Part shown: piece by piece, positions 19,864 to 28,592 of the stretch
Position numbering within the stretch: position 1 is the stretch's first letter
Layout of the letters: each line of letters starts with the position of its first letter
Source: Pseudomonas chlororaphis
Lineage (GTDB): Bacteria; Pseudomonadota; Gammaproteobacteria; Pseudomonadales; Pseudomonadaceae
NCBI RefSeq assembly: GCF_003731765.1
Contig: NZ_MOAL01000006.1
Coordinates: 316,563 to 380,562 of the forward strand
Length of the DNA stretch: 64,000 nucleotides
Reading direction: 5' to 3'
Notes under the pieces: generated by a model
The model's database searches: none
Seen by the model: only the letters and a program-made list of their open reading frames with translations
What the model was told of the DNA's origin: nothing
Translations under genes and position numbers: made by a program

Positions 19864-21723
19864 TCAGTTGTGCACTTGCCGTAACCGCTTGTAGAGGGTG
19901 TTGCGGCTGACGCCCAGGCGTCGGGCCAGATGGGAGATGTTGCCGCCCACGGCCTGCAGCTGGCGCTGCAGGTCGGCCATGTCGTCCATGTCGTCCAGGT
20001 CCATGCGGCTGGTGGGGAGCGGGGTGGTGACGGGCTGCATCTCCAGGTCGACAAAAAAATCATCCGGCAGATGTTCGGCCCGCACCGGCTGGTCCTCGGC
20101 CATGGCCAGGGCCACCTGGATCACGCTGCTGACCTGGCGCAGGTTGCCGGGCCAGGGGTGGCGTTCGAACAGCTCCAGCACATCGCGGCTCAAGCCTGCC
20201 CATTGGCTGGGCTCGCGGTGTTGCTCCCAGATCCGCTTGAACAGCGCCTGCTTGTCGCTGCGTTCGCGCAGGGGTGGCAGTTCCAGGGTCAGGCCGCCGA
20301 TGCGGTAGTACAGGTCTTCCCTGAAACGCCCCAGTTGCACCTGTTCGCGCAGGGCGCGGTTGGTGGCGGAGATGATGCGCAGGTCCACCGGGAACAGTTC
20401 GCTGCTGCCCACCGGTTGTACGCAGCGCTCTTGCAGCACCCGCAGCAGCCGCGCCTGGGTCGGCAGGGGCATATCGCCAATCTCGTCAAGGAACAGCGTG
20501 CCTTGGTCGGCGCTGCGGATCAGGCCGATGCTGCCCTTTTGGTTGGCACCGGTGAAGGCGCCTTTTTCATAGCCAAACAGTTCCGACTCCACCAGCTCGG
20601 CGGGGATCGCCGCACAGTTCACCGCGACCAGCGGCCGTTTGCTGCGCGAACTGGCCTGGTGCAGGGCGGTGACGAAGATCTCTTTGCCGACCCCGGTTTC
20701 GCCGTGGATCAGCAGCGGAATGTCCTTCTCCAGCAGGCGTTCAGCCTGGCGCACGGCCTTTTCCACCCGGCTGTCGCCAAAGTGCAGGGTGCCGAGGCTG
20801 ATGGCTTCGTGGCCGGGCGTGGCCGTCGGGCTGGCGGCTGAGGCCGCTACCCTCGTCTGGGTCGGCGCCAGCAACGGCCGCTTAAGCAGGCAGTGGAAGC
20901 GATTGCGCCCGGAGGCCTGCAGGGCAAAAGGCAAGCCCTCGGGCTGGTTGAGCAGTTCCGGCAGCGAGACCTGGAACAGCTGTTCGATGCCGACCCGGGA
21001 CAGGCTGAGGCCCAGCAGATTGTCGGCGCGGCGGTTGGCGGAGAGCACCTGGCCGCTGTCATCGAAAATCAGCAGGCCGGCCCATTGGCTGTCCAGGTTG
21101 TTCAGCCCGGTGTTGAAGGTCAGTTGGAAATGCCGCCCTTGGAACAGGTTGAGGATCAGCCGGTTCTCCACCGTCTGACTCATCATTTTGACCATGCCCA
21201 GGGTGTGGGAGGGCGGCAGGTAACTGTCGCTGGACACATCCAGCACGGCGATCAGCTTGCGCTCGGCGTCGAAGATCGGTGCCGCCGAACCGGTCATGAA
21301 ACGGTTGGCCTTGAGGAAGTGTTCATCGTGTTCGATGTGCACCGCCTGGGCACAGGCCAGGGCGGTGCCGATGGCGTTGGTGCCGGTGCAGTGCTCCTGC
21401 CAGTTGGCCCCGGCCTTGAAGCCGCGACTCAGGGCCGGGTCGATAAAGCGCTGGGTGCCCCAGGACGTCAACACCTGGCCCTGGTGGTCGGCGAGCATGA
21501 TCAGGCAGTTGGAGTTGCTGAGGATGTTCTCGTAATAGGGCAGCACTTCCTGGTGGGTGGTGTGCACCAGTGATTGCTGGCTGTCCAGCAATTGGGCGAT
21601 GCCCTGGGCCGGCAGCGGGTCGAAGGCTGGGGCGCTCTGATGGTCGAGGCCGAACGCACGGCATCGGTTCCAGGAGTCCTTGATGATGGTGTCGTGGGGC
21701 AGATTCGGGGCGGGGGAGCTCAT
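19864..21723 (-). CDS. Sigma-54-dependent activator (AcoR-type: GAF, PAS, AAA+, Fis HTH)
   Basis: Enhancer-binding activator of sigma-54 RNA polymerase, 619 residues from the ATG at 21723 (MSSPAPNLPHD); an upstream extension of the frame has no family homology and contains TGTTCA sites. A GAF-type sensory region (about 60-200: HCTGTNAIGTAL, AVLDVSSDSYLPP) is followed by a PAS-like part (about 215-280). The AAA+ domain (about 320-550) has Walker A GETGVGKE, an intact GAFTGA loop (GYEKGAFTGANQKG) and Walker B GTLFLDEIGD. The C-terminal Fis helix-turn-helix is NISHLARRLGVSRNTLYKRL. It diverges from the transporter operon and is its likely activator; the signal is unknown. Confidence 0.93.
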   Translation of the reverse strand: MSSPAPNLPHDTIIKDSWNRCRAFGLDHQSAPAFDPLPAQGIAQLLDSQQSLVHTTHQEVLPYYENILSNSNCLIMLADHQGQVLTSWGTQRFIDPALSRGFKAGANWQEHCTGTNAIGTALACAQAVHIEHDEHFLKANRFMTGSAAPIFDAERKLIAVLDVSSDSYLPPSHTLGMVKMMSQTVENRLILNLFQGRHFQLTFNTGLNNLDSQWAGLLIFDDSGQVLSANRRADNLLGLSLSRVGIEQLFQVSLPELLNQPEGLPFALQASGRNRFHCLLKRPLLAPTQTRVAASAASPTATPGHEAISLGTLHFGDSRVEKAVRQAERLLEKDIPLLIHGETGVGKEIFVTALHQASSRSKRPLVAVNCAAIPAELVESELFGYEKGAFTGANQKGSIGLIRSADQGTLFLDEIGDMPLPTQARLLRVLQERCVQPVGSSELFPVDLRIISATNRALREQVQLGRFREDLYYRIGGLTLELPPLRERSDKQALFKRIWEQHREPSQWAGLSRDVLELFERHPWPGNLRQVSSVIQVALAMAEDQPVRAEHLPDDFFVDLEMQPVTTPLPTSRMDLDDMDDMADLQRQLQAVGGNISHLARRLGVSRNTLYKRLRQVHN

Positions 21724-21809
21724 GGCGGTCAGCCTCTGAAACGCTTTTTTGTTGTTGTTATGGGGCGTACGCCGGCAAGGAGAGCGGTGCCCAAGCGTCC
21801 ATTCAGTGT

Positions 21810-21879
21810 TGTTCACAATTGTTCATTGTCAACCGAGCGGCTGTTCAATTGTTCAGTCGAAACTGTTCATTTGTGTTCA
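21810..21879. promoter_or_regulatory. Six TGTTCA repeats, probable upstream activator sites
   Basis: TGTTCA occurs at 21810, 21820, 21842, 21850, 21864 and 21874, all in the same orientation within 70 bases, in the divergent region between the sigma-54 activator and the transporter operon. The block ends 75 bases before the -24 element, a normal distance for enhancer sites. That the adjacent activator binds here is inference. The block also lies upstream of the activator's own start, so autoregulation is possible. Confidence 0.65.
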
Positions 21880-21953
21880 GCACTGAAAATTGCCCATGGG
21901 CGATTTTCGCCTAATCCGATGCACATCAATGGCTTGGCGGGGAGCATGGGGAC

Positions 21954-21969
21954 TGGCACGAAACTCGCT
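21954..21969 (+). promoter_or_regulatory. Sigma-54 (-24/-12) promoter of the glp-type transporter operon
   Basis: TGGCACGAAACTCGCT matches the RpoN consensus TGGCACG-N4-TTGCW with one change, and the invariant GG and GC are exactly 10 bases apart. It lies 44 bases before the glpS-like ATG. Together with the divergent sigma-54 activator this makes RpoN control of the operon very likely. Confidence 0.88.
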
Positions 21970-22013
21970 CTGCTGTCCCGGTCGCTTGACTCCAATAATA
22001 AAAAGGCCGAGCC

Positions 22014-23108
22014 ATGTCATTAACGCTGGAGCACGTCAGTCGCGTCGTCGAGGGCCAGACCTGGATCGATGATGCGTCGCTGCGTTTTGAACCCGGGTCC
22101 TTCAATGTCCTGCTGGGGCGCACCCTGTCCGGCAAGACCAGCCTGATGCGGCTGATGGCCGGCCTGGACAAGCCCGACAGCGGGCGCATCCTGATGAACG
22201 GGGTGGACGTCACCCAGCGCCCGGTGCGCCTGCGCAACGTGTCCATGGTCTACCAGCAGTTCATCAACTACCCGACCATGACCGTGTTCGAGAACATCGC
22301 CTCGCCGCTGCGCCAGGCCGGGGTGTCGGCCGAGCTGATCCAGAGCAAGGTGCTGGAAACCGCGCAGATGCTGCGTATCGAGAAATTTTTGCAGCGCCAT
22401 CCGTTGGAACTGTCCGGCGGCCAGCAGCAGCGCACGGCCATGGCCCGGGCCTTGGTCAAGGACGCTGAGTTGATCCTGTTCGACGAGCCCTTGGTCAACC
22501 TCGACTACAAGCTGCGCGAAGAGTTGCGCCAGGAGATGCGCGAGCTGTTCGAGGCGCGCCACACCATTGCCGTCTACGCCACCACCGAACCCAATGAAGC
22601 CTTGGCCCTGGGCGGCACCACCACCATCCTTCATGAGGGCCGCGTGGTGCAGAGCGGCAAGAGCGCCGAGGTCTATCACCAGCCGCAGACCATGCTGGCT
22701 GCCGAGCTGTTTTCCGAGCCGCCGATCAACCTGATGCCCGGGCGCATTGCCGGCAATGAAGTGAGCTTCGCCAATTTTGTGCACTTCCCGCTGAACGTGG
22801 ACCTGCGGCCGATTGGCGAGGGTGAGTTCCGCTTCGGTGTGCGCCCGAGCCATATCTCGCTGGTGCCCAGCAACGACGACGACCTGGAACTGGCGGTGAC
22901 CGTCGAGGTGGCGGAAATCAGCGGTTCGGAAACCTTCCTGCACGTACGCAACGAGCATTTCCTGTTGGTGCTGCACCTGCCCGGCGTCCACGAATACGAC
23001 GTCGACGCGCCGATCCGCATCTACATCCCCACCCACAAACTGTTTGTCTTCGATGCCCAGGGCCGTTTGGTCCAGGCCCCGGGACGGCGTGTTGCGAGGG
23101 TTGCCTGA
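22014..23108 (+). CDS. glpS: ABC transporter ATPase 1, GlpS-like (glycerol-type importer)
   Basis: Cytosolic nucleotide-binding subunit, 364 residues, with a C-terminal MalK/TOBE-like domain (about 240-364). Walker A is GRTLSGKT (35-42); the Q-loop is VYQQF; the signature is canonical LSGGQ (133-137); Walker B is LILFDE (153-158). The switch histidine is missing: the usual VTHDQ.EA reads ATTEPNEA, with Thr191 where His is expected. The next ATPase has the reverse pattern, so the two probably form an asymmetric heterodimer. Gene order matches glpSTPQUV of Rhizobium leguminosarum, which imports glycerol; the substrate here is inferred from that. The stop overlaps the next start by one base. Confidence 0.9.
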   Translation: MSLTLEHVSRVVEGQTWIDDASLRFEPGSFNVLLGRTLSGKTSLMRLMAGLDKPDSGRILMNGVDVTQRPVRLRNVSMVYQQFINYPTMTVFENIASPLRQAGVSAELIQSKVLETAQMLRIEKFLQRHPLELSGGQQQRTAMARALVKDAELILFDEPLVNLDYKLREELRQEMRELFEARHTIAVYATTEPNEALALGGTTTILHEGRVVQSGKSAEVYHQPQTMLAAELFSEPPINLMPGRIAGNEVSFANFVHFPLNVDLRPIGEGEFRFGVRPSHISLVPSNDDDLELAVTVEVAEISGSETFLHVRNEHFLLVLHLPGVHEYDVDAPIRIYIPTHKLFVFDAQGRLVQAPGRRVARVA

Positions 23109-24205
23109 TGGCTGAAATTCGTTTGCAAAACCTCGCCCACAGCTACAGCCGTCACCCGGCCGCGCCCGAGGACTACGCGATCCGCGAGATGAACCATGTG
23201 TGGGAGCAGGGCGGTGCCTATGCCTTGCTCGGGCCGTCTGGCTGCGGCAAGTCGACCCTGCTCAATATCATCTCCGGGCTGCTCAGCCCGTCGGAAGGCC
23301 AGGTGCTGTTCGACACCCGGGTGGTCAATGACCTGACCCCGGAGAAGCGCAACATCGCCCAGGTTTTTCAGTTTCCGGTGGTCTACGACACCATGACGGT
23401 GTTCGACAACCTGGCCTTTCCCCTGCGTAACCAGGGCATGGCCGAAGCGAAGATTCACAGCAAGGTGCAGGAGATTGCCGAAGTCCTGGATTTGCAGGCC
23501 CTGCTGAACAAGAAGGCGCGCAACCTCAGCGCCGACGAGAAGCAGAAGGTTTCCATGGGCCGCGGGCTGGTGCGCGACGACGTATCGGCGATCCTGTTCG
23601 ACGAACCGCTGACGGTGATCGACCCGCACCTGAAATGGAAACTGCGGCGCAAGCTCAAGCAGATCCATGAGCAGTTCAACATCACCATGGTCTACGTCAC
23701 CCACGACCAGCTCGAAGCCTCGACCTTCGCCGACAAGATTGCGGTGATGTACGGCGGGCAGATCGTCCAGTTCGGTACGCCGCGGGAGTTGTTCGAGCGC
23801 CCGAGCCACACCTTTGTCGGCTATTTCATCGGCAGCCCGGGAATGAACCTGATCGAGGTGCGCGCCGAAGCCGGGGGCGTGGGCTTTGCCGGCACCCATG
23901 TGCCGTTGTCCGAGGCGCTGCAGCGGCGCATCGCCGAGACCGATTACAGCAGCCTGAAAGTCGGCATTCGCCCCGAGTTTGTCCATGTCTGGGATGAACC
24001 TTATGAGGACGGGCTGCAGGCCGAGGTGGTGCACGTCGAAGACCTGGGCACCTACAAGATCATGACCTTGAGGCTTGATGGCGCCCTGCTGAAAGTGCGC
24101 CTGACGGAAGACAAGCCTGTGCCCCAGGGCCAGGCCTGCATCAGCTTTCCGGCCCAATGGCTGATGGTCTATGCCGATGACTACCTGCTGGAGGTGCAGC
24201 CATGA
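23108..24205 (+). CDS. glpT: ABC transporter ATPase 2, GlpT-like, degenerate signature motif
   Basis: Second nucleotide-binding subunit, 365 residues. Walker A GPSGCGKS (42-49), Q-loop VFQF, Walker B AILFDE (161-166) and the H-loop VTHDQLEA (His199) are intact. The LSGGQ signature is replaced by LSADE (140-144). A C-terminal TOBE-like region follows (about 240-365). In the heterodimer its poor signature faces the ATPase 1 site that has lost its histidine. Not to be confused with E. coli GlpT, the glycerol-3-phosphate antiporter. Overlaps the permease start by 4 bases. Confidence 0.9.
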   Translation: MAEIRLQNLAHSYSRHPAAPEDYAIREMNHVWEQGGAYALLGPSGCGKSTLLNIISGLLSPSEGQVLFDTRVVNDLTPEKRNIAQVFQFPVVYDTMTVFDNLAFPLRNQGMAEAKIHSKVQEIAEVLDLQALLNKKARNLSADEKQKVSMGRGLVRDDVSAILFDEPLTVIDPHLKWKLRRKLKQIHEQFNITMVYVTHDQLEASTFADKIAVMYGGQIVQFGTPRELFERPSHTFVGYFIGSPGMNLIEVRAEAGGVGFAGTHVPLSEALQRRIAETDYSSLKVGIRPEFVHVWDEPYEDGLQAEVVHVEDLGTYKIMTLRLDGALLKVRLTEDKPVPQGQACISFPAQWLMVYADDYLLEVQP

Positions 24206-25068
24206 ACAAGGTGCAGAACAATAAGGCCTGGTGGCTGGTATTACCGGTGTTCCTGCTGGTGGCCTTCAGTGCGGTGATCCCGATGATGACCGTGGTCAAC
24301 TATTCGGTGCAGGACATTTTCGATCAGTCGAGCCGCTATTTCGTCGGTGCCGACTGGTATCGGCAGGTGCTGCTGGACCCGCGCCTGCACGATTCGCTGC
24401 TGCGCCAGTTCATCTACTCCGCCTGCGTGCTGCTGATCGAGATTCCCCTGGGCATCGCCATCGCCCTGACCATGCCCAGCAAGGGGCGCTGGTCGTCCCT
24501 GGTGCTGATCATTCTGGCGATCCCGCTGCTGATTCCGTGGAACGTGGTGGGCACCATCTGGCAGATCTTCGGCCGTGCCGACATCGGGCTGCTGGGCTCG
24601 ACCCTGAATGCCATGGGCATCAGCTACAACTACGCGGCCAACACCATGGACGCCTGGGTCACGGTGCTGGTGATGGACGTCTGGCACTGGACCTCGCTGG
24701 TGGCGCTGCTGTGCTACTCGGGGTTACGGGCCATTCCGGACGTGTACTACCAGGCCGCACGCATCGACCGGGCATCGAGCTGGGCAGTGTTTCGGCATAT
24801 CCAGCTGCCGAAGATGAAGAGCGTGCTGCTGATCGCTGTGATGCTGCGCTTCATGGACAGTTTCATGATCTACACCGAGCCTTTTGTACTGACCGGCGGC
24901 GGGCCAGGCAATGCCACCACCTTCCTCAGCCAGACCCTGACCCAGATGGCGGTCGGGCAATTCGACCTGGGCCCGGCGGCGGCGTTTTCCCTGGTGTACT
25001 TCCTGATCATCCTGTTGGTGTCCTGGCTGTTCTACACCGCCATGACTCACTCCGACGCCAGTCGCTGA
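24202..25068 (+). CDS. glpP: ABC transporter permease 1, GlpP-like
   Basis: Inner-membrane permease of the MalF/UgpA type, 288 residues with six predicted transmembrane segments; the first is WWLVLPVFLLVAFSAVIPMMTVV. The cytoplasmic EAA loop is present as YYQAARIDRASSWAVFRHIQLPKMKS (about 182-207), with Gln in place of the usual Glu-Ala start (normally EAA...G.....F..I.LP). Starts within the stop of ATPase 2 (ATGA). With permease 2 it forms the translocation path. Confidence 0.93.
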   Translation: MNKVQNNKAWWLVLPVFLLVAFSAVIPMMTVVNYSVQDIFDQSSRYFVGADWYRQVLLDPRLHDSLLRQFIYSACVLLIEIPLGIAIALTMPSKGRWSSLVLIILAIPLLIPWNVVGTIWQIFGRADIGLLGSTLNAMGISYNYAANTMDAWVTVLVMDVWHWTSLVALLCYSGLRAIPDVYYQAARIDRASSWAVFRHIQLPKMKSVLLIAVMLRFMDSFMIYTEPFVLTGGGPGNATTFLSQTLTQMAVGQFDLGPAAAFSLVYFLIILLVSWLFYTAMTHSDASR

Positions 25069-25075
25069 GGTCGCC

Positions 25076-25876
<801 letters not shown>

Positions 25877-25883
25877 GGAATCG

Positions 25884-26159
25884 ATGATGGAATGGATGGC
25901 CTGGACCACCCCCACGGCAGCCTTCTTTGGTGCCATCGCCCTGTTGCTGGTGGGCATGACCAGCTGGGAATTGCGTTCGCCGAGCATTCCTCGGCGCGGC
26001 TTTCTGCCGATTGTCACTACCCGTGGCGATCGGCTGTTTATCGGTCTTCTCGGCAGCGCCTACCTGCACCTGATGGTGATAGGCGTGACCGACTGGAGCA
26101 TTTGGGTGGCGTCCGCGCTGTCCCTGGTGTGGCTGTTGGTGGTGATGCGTTGGGGTTAG
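25884..26159 (+). CDS. glpU: Small DUF2160-family membrane protein, GlpU-like
   Basis: A 91-residue integral membrane protein from the ATG at 25884, with GAGGA 3 bases before it; a longer frame from 25830 overlaps permease 2 and is less likely. Three hydrophobic segments are visible: TAAFFGAIALLLVGMTSW, LFIGLLGSAYLHLMVIGV and WIWVASALSLVWLLVVMRW types. The family occurs in glycerol-type ABC operons between permease and binding protein; its role is not established. Possibly an accessory subunit or assembly factor. Confidence 0.88.
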   Translation: MMEWMAWTTPTAAFFGAIALLLVGMTSWELRSPSIPRRGFLPIVTTRGDRLFIGLLGSAYLHLMVIGVTDWSIWVASALSLVWLLVVMRWG

Positions 26160-26211
26160 CCGGGCACCCTTGCTTGGCGATCCCGCTCCGAAATCTAACC
26201 AGGAGGTCTCT

Positions 26212-27954
26212 ATGTTCGACAAAAACAATAAGCTGCGACATAGCGTTTCATTGGCAGCCATGCTGGCGCTCAGCGGGTTGAGTGCTGCGGCCTGGGCCGA
26301 TGCCTATGAGGACGCGGCGAAGAAGTGGATTGGCAGCGAATTCAAGCCGTCTACCCTCACTGAAGCCCAGCAGTTGGAAGAGCTGAAGTGGTTTATCAAG
26401 GCCTCGGAGCCGTTCCGCGGGATGAAGATCAACGTGGTCTCGGAAACCCTGACCACTCACGAGTACGAGTCCAAGGTGCTGGCCAAGGCGTTCAGCGAAA
26501 TCACCGGGATCAAGCTGACCCACGACTTGCTGCAGGAAGGCGACGTGGTGGAGAAGCTGCAAACCCAGATGCAGTCCGACAAGAACATCTACGACGGCTG
26601 GGTCAACGATTCAGACCTGATCGGTACACACTTTCGCTATGGCAAGACAGAATCCATCACCGACCTGATGGCCAATGAGGGCAAGGCCTACACCTCGCCG
26701 ACCCTGGACCTCAAAGACTTCATCGGCATCTCCTTCACCACGGCGCCGGACGGCAAGATCTATCAGCTTCCCGACCAGCAATTCGCCAACCTCTACTGGT
26801 TCCGCGCCGACTGGTTCGAGCGGGCCGACTTGAAAGCCAAGTTCAAGGAGAAGTACGGCTACGAGTTGGGCGTGCCAGTGAACTGGTCGGCCTATGAAGA
26901 CATCGCCAAATTCTTCACCGAAGACGTCAAGGAAATCGACGGCAAGCGGGTCTATGGGCACATGGACTACGGCAAGAAAGACCCGTCCCTGGGTTGGCGT
27001 TTCACCGATGCCTGGTTCTCCATGGCCGGCGGCGGCGACAAGGGGCTGCCCAACGGCTTGCCGGTGGACGAGTGGGGGATTCGTGTGGAGGACTGCCACC
27101 CGGTGGGTTCCAGCGTCACCCGAGGCGGCGACACCAACGGCCCGGCGGCGGTCTTCGCCACACAGAAATACGTGGATTGGATGAAGGCCTATGCCCCCCC
27201 GGAAGCGGCGGGCATGACCTTCTCCGAATCCGGGCCGGTGCCGTCCCAGGGCAATATCGCTCAGCAGATCTTCTGGTACACCGCTTTCACCGCCGACATG
27301 ACCAAGCCGGGCCTGGCGGTGATGAACGCCGATGGCACGCCAAAGTGGCGGATGGCGCCGTCACCACGTGGACCGTACTGGGAAGAGGGCATGAAGCTGG
27401 GGTATCAGGACGTGGGCTCCTGGACCTTTATGAAGTCCACGCCGGAGAAACAGAAACTGGCGGCCTGGCTGTATGCCCAGTTCGTGACCTCGAAAACCGT
27501 TTCGCTGAAGAAAACCATCGTCGGCCTGACACCGATTCGCGAGTCGGACATCAACTCCCAGGCCATGACCGACCTGGCGCCGAAGCTCGGTGGCCTGGTG
27601 GAGTTCTACCGCAGCCCTGCCCGGGTGCAATGGACACCGACCGGGACCAACGTACCGGACTATCCGCGCCTGGCTCAGCTGTGGTGGAGCCACATCTCGG
27701 AAGCCGCCAGTGGCGAGAAAACTCCGCAACAGGCCCTCGACGGCCTGGCCAAGGATCAGGACGCGATCATGACGCGGCTTGAGCGCTCCAAGGCCCAGGC
27801 GGTGTGTGCGCCGAAGATGAACCCGGAACGGGATGCCCAGTACTGGTTCGACCAACCGGGTGCGCCTAAACCGAAACTGGCCAACGAGAAGCCCAAGGGC
27901 GAGACCGTCAGCTACAACGAACTGCTCAAGTCGTGGGAGGCGGCGCGTAAATAA
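26212..27954 (+). CDS. glpV: ABC transporter solute-binding protein, GlpV-like
   Basis: Periplasmic binding protein of the importer, 580 residues, much longer than typical family-1 binding proteins (about 420-450). The ATG at 26212 has a strong AGGAGG site at 26201; an earlier in-frame ATG would disrupt the signal peptide (KLRHSVSLAAMLALSGLSAAAWA, cleavage near residue 26). The body contains FMKSTPEKQKLAAWLYAQFV, typical of extracellular solute-binding proteins. It is the last operon gene, followed by a terminator. The glycerol ligand is inferred from gene order alone. Confidence 0.9.
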   Translation: MFDKNNKLRHSVSLAAMLALSGLSAAAWADAYEDAAKKWIGSEFKPSTLTEAQQLEELKWFIKASEPFRGMKINVVSETLTTHEYESKVLAKAFSEITGIKLTHDLLQEGDVVEKLQTQMQSDKNIYDGWVNDSDLIGTHFRYGKTESITDLMANEGKAYTSPTLDLKDFIGISFTTAPDGKIYQLPDQQFANLYWFRADWFERADLKAKFKEKYGYELGVPVNWSAYEDIAKFFTEDVKEIDGKRVYGHMDYGKKDPSLGWRFTDAWFSMAGGGDKGLPNGLPVDEWGIRVEDCHPVGSSVTRGGDTNGPAAVFATQKYVDWMKAYAPPEAAGMTFSESGPVPSQGNIAQQIFWYTAFTADMTKPGLAVMNADGTPKWRMAPSPRGPYWEEGMKLGYQDVGSWTFMKSTPEKQKLAAWLYAQFVTSKTVSLKKTIVGLTPIRESDINSQAMTDLAPKLGGLVEFYRSPARVQWTPTGTNVPDYPRLAQLWWSHISEAASGEKTPQQALDGLAKDQDAIMTRLERSKAQAVCAPKMNPERDAQYWFDQPGAPKPKLANEKPKGETVSYNELLKSWEAARK

Positions 27955-27975
27955 TTGCCCTTTGTGGTCATCTAC

Positions 27976-28002
27976 AACGGCACCCTCGGGTGCCGTTTTT
28001 TT
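27976..28002 (+). terminator. Terminator of the glp-type operon
   Basis: CGGCACC pairs with GGTGCCG around CTCG and is followed by seven T residues, 21 bases after the binding-protein stop. Confidence 0.92.
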
Positions 28003-28025
28003 GCCAGGGGCGAAATAGCCGGGTT

Positions 28026-28340
28026 TCAGGCCAGCGCCGCCAGACGCTCGACCGTATCGGGAAAACGCTCCACCAGGCGAATCAGGGTGGTGGCCAGGGC
28101 ATTGGGCCTGGCCCGTCCCTGCTCCCAGTTTTCCAGGGTCCGGGTATTGGTGCGCAGGTACATGGCAAACACCGATCGGGACAGGTTCAGTTGCTGGCGT
28201 ACGGCGAGCACTTCTTCTGCGGTGATGGGGGGCAATTTGGGTAGCTTTGTATGATGGGTGCGCAGGGTGATCTTGCCTTGGCGCTCATCAGCCAGGGCGT
28301 CCACGCCTTCCAACAGTTCGGAGAAAATGTCACGTTTCAT
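28026..28340 (-). CDS. XRE-family HTH protein, HigA/MqsA-type antitoxin without a visible toxin
   Basis: A 104-residue protein. The C-terminal helix-turn-helix (about 40-85) reads ITAEEVLAVRQQLNLSRSVFAMYLRTNTRTLENWEQGRARP, the pattern of antitoxins paired with RelE/HigB-like toxins, where the N-terminal part contacts the toxin. Upstream on the same strand there are only 250 bases before nuoN and no open frame of toxin length, so it looks orphaned. It could instead be a free-standing regulator or a remnant of a broken pair. It is flanked by two nearly identical hairpin terminators. Confidence 0.8.
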   Translation of the reverse strand: MKRDIFSELLEGVDALADERQGKITLRTHHTKLPKLPPITAEEVLAVRQQLNLSRSVFAMYLRTNTRTLENWEQGRARPNALATTLIRLVERFPDTVERLAALA

Positions 28341-28543
28341 GGCGGGTTCTGGCCTCTGGTTCAGTTTCCAGCTTGTGCTTGAACAGCTTTCTCTGAGAAA
28401 GCGACAGGTCGACTAGTTGGCCTGCCCACTACCTTAAGGCTTGTGCCTGGGGCTGGATGTCAGGCGCGTCTTTAAACGTTGAAGGGCGTTTCTGTAAATG
28501 GTGGGAAAGAAGGGGAGGGCGGGCAGTCGGAACCCTGAAATGC

Positions 28544-28567
28544 AAAACGGCACCCGAAGGTGCCGTT
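28544..28567 (-). terminator. Terminator of the nuo operon
   Basis: On the minus strand CGGCACC pairs with GGTGCCG around a TTCG tetraloop and is followed by TTTT, 26 bases after the nuoN stop. The stem is identical to that of the terminator at 27976. Confidence 0.85.
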
Positions 28568-28592
28568 CTGTTTGAACCGTGGAGCGTGGCGA

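Noticed and set aside
28341..28592. Toxin partner for the HigA-like gene
   Set aside because: No open frame of toxin length on the minus strand; the only readable fragment upstream is short, interrupted by a stop, and not recognisable as RelE/HigB.
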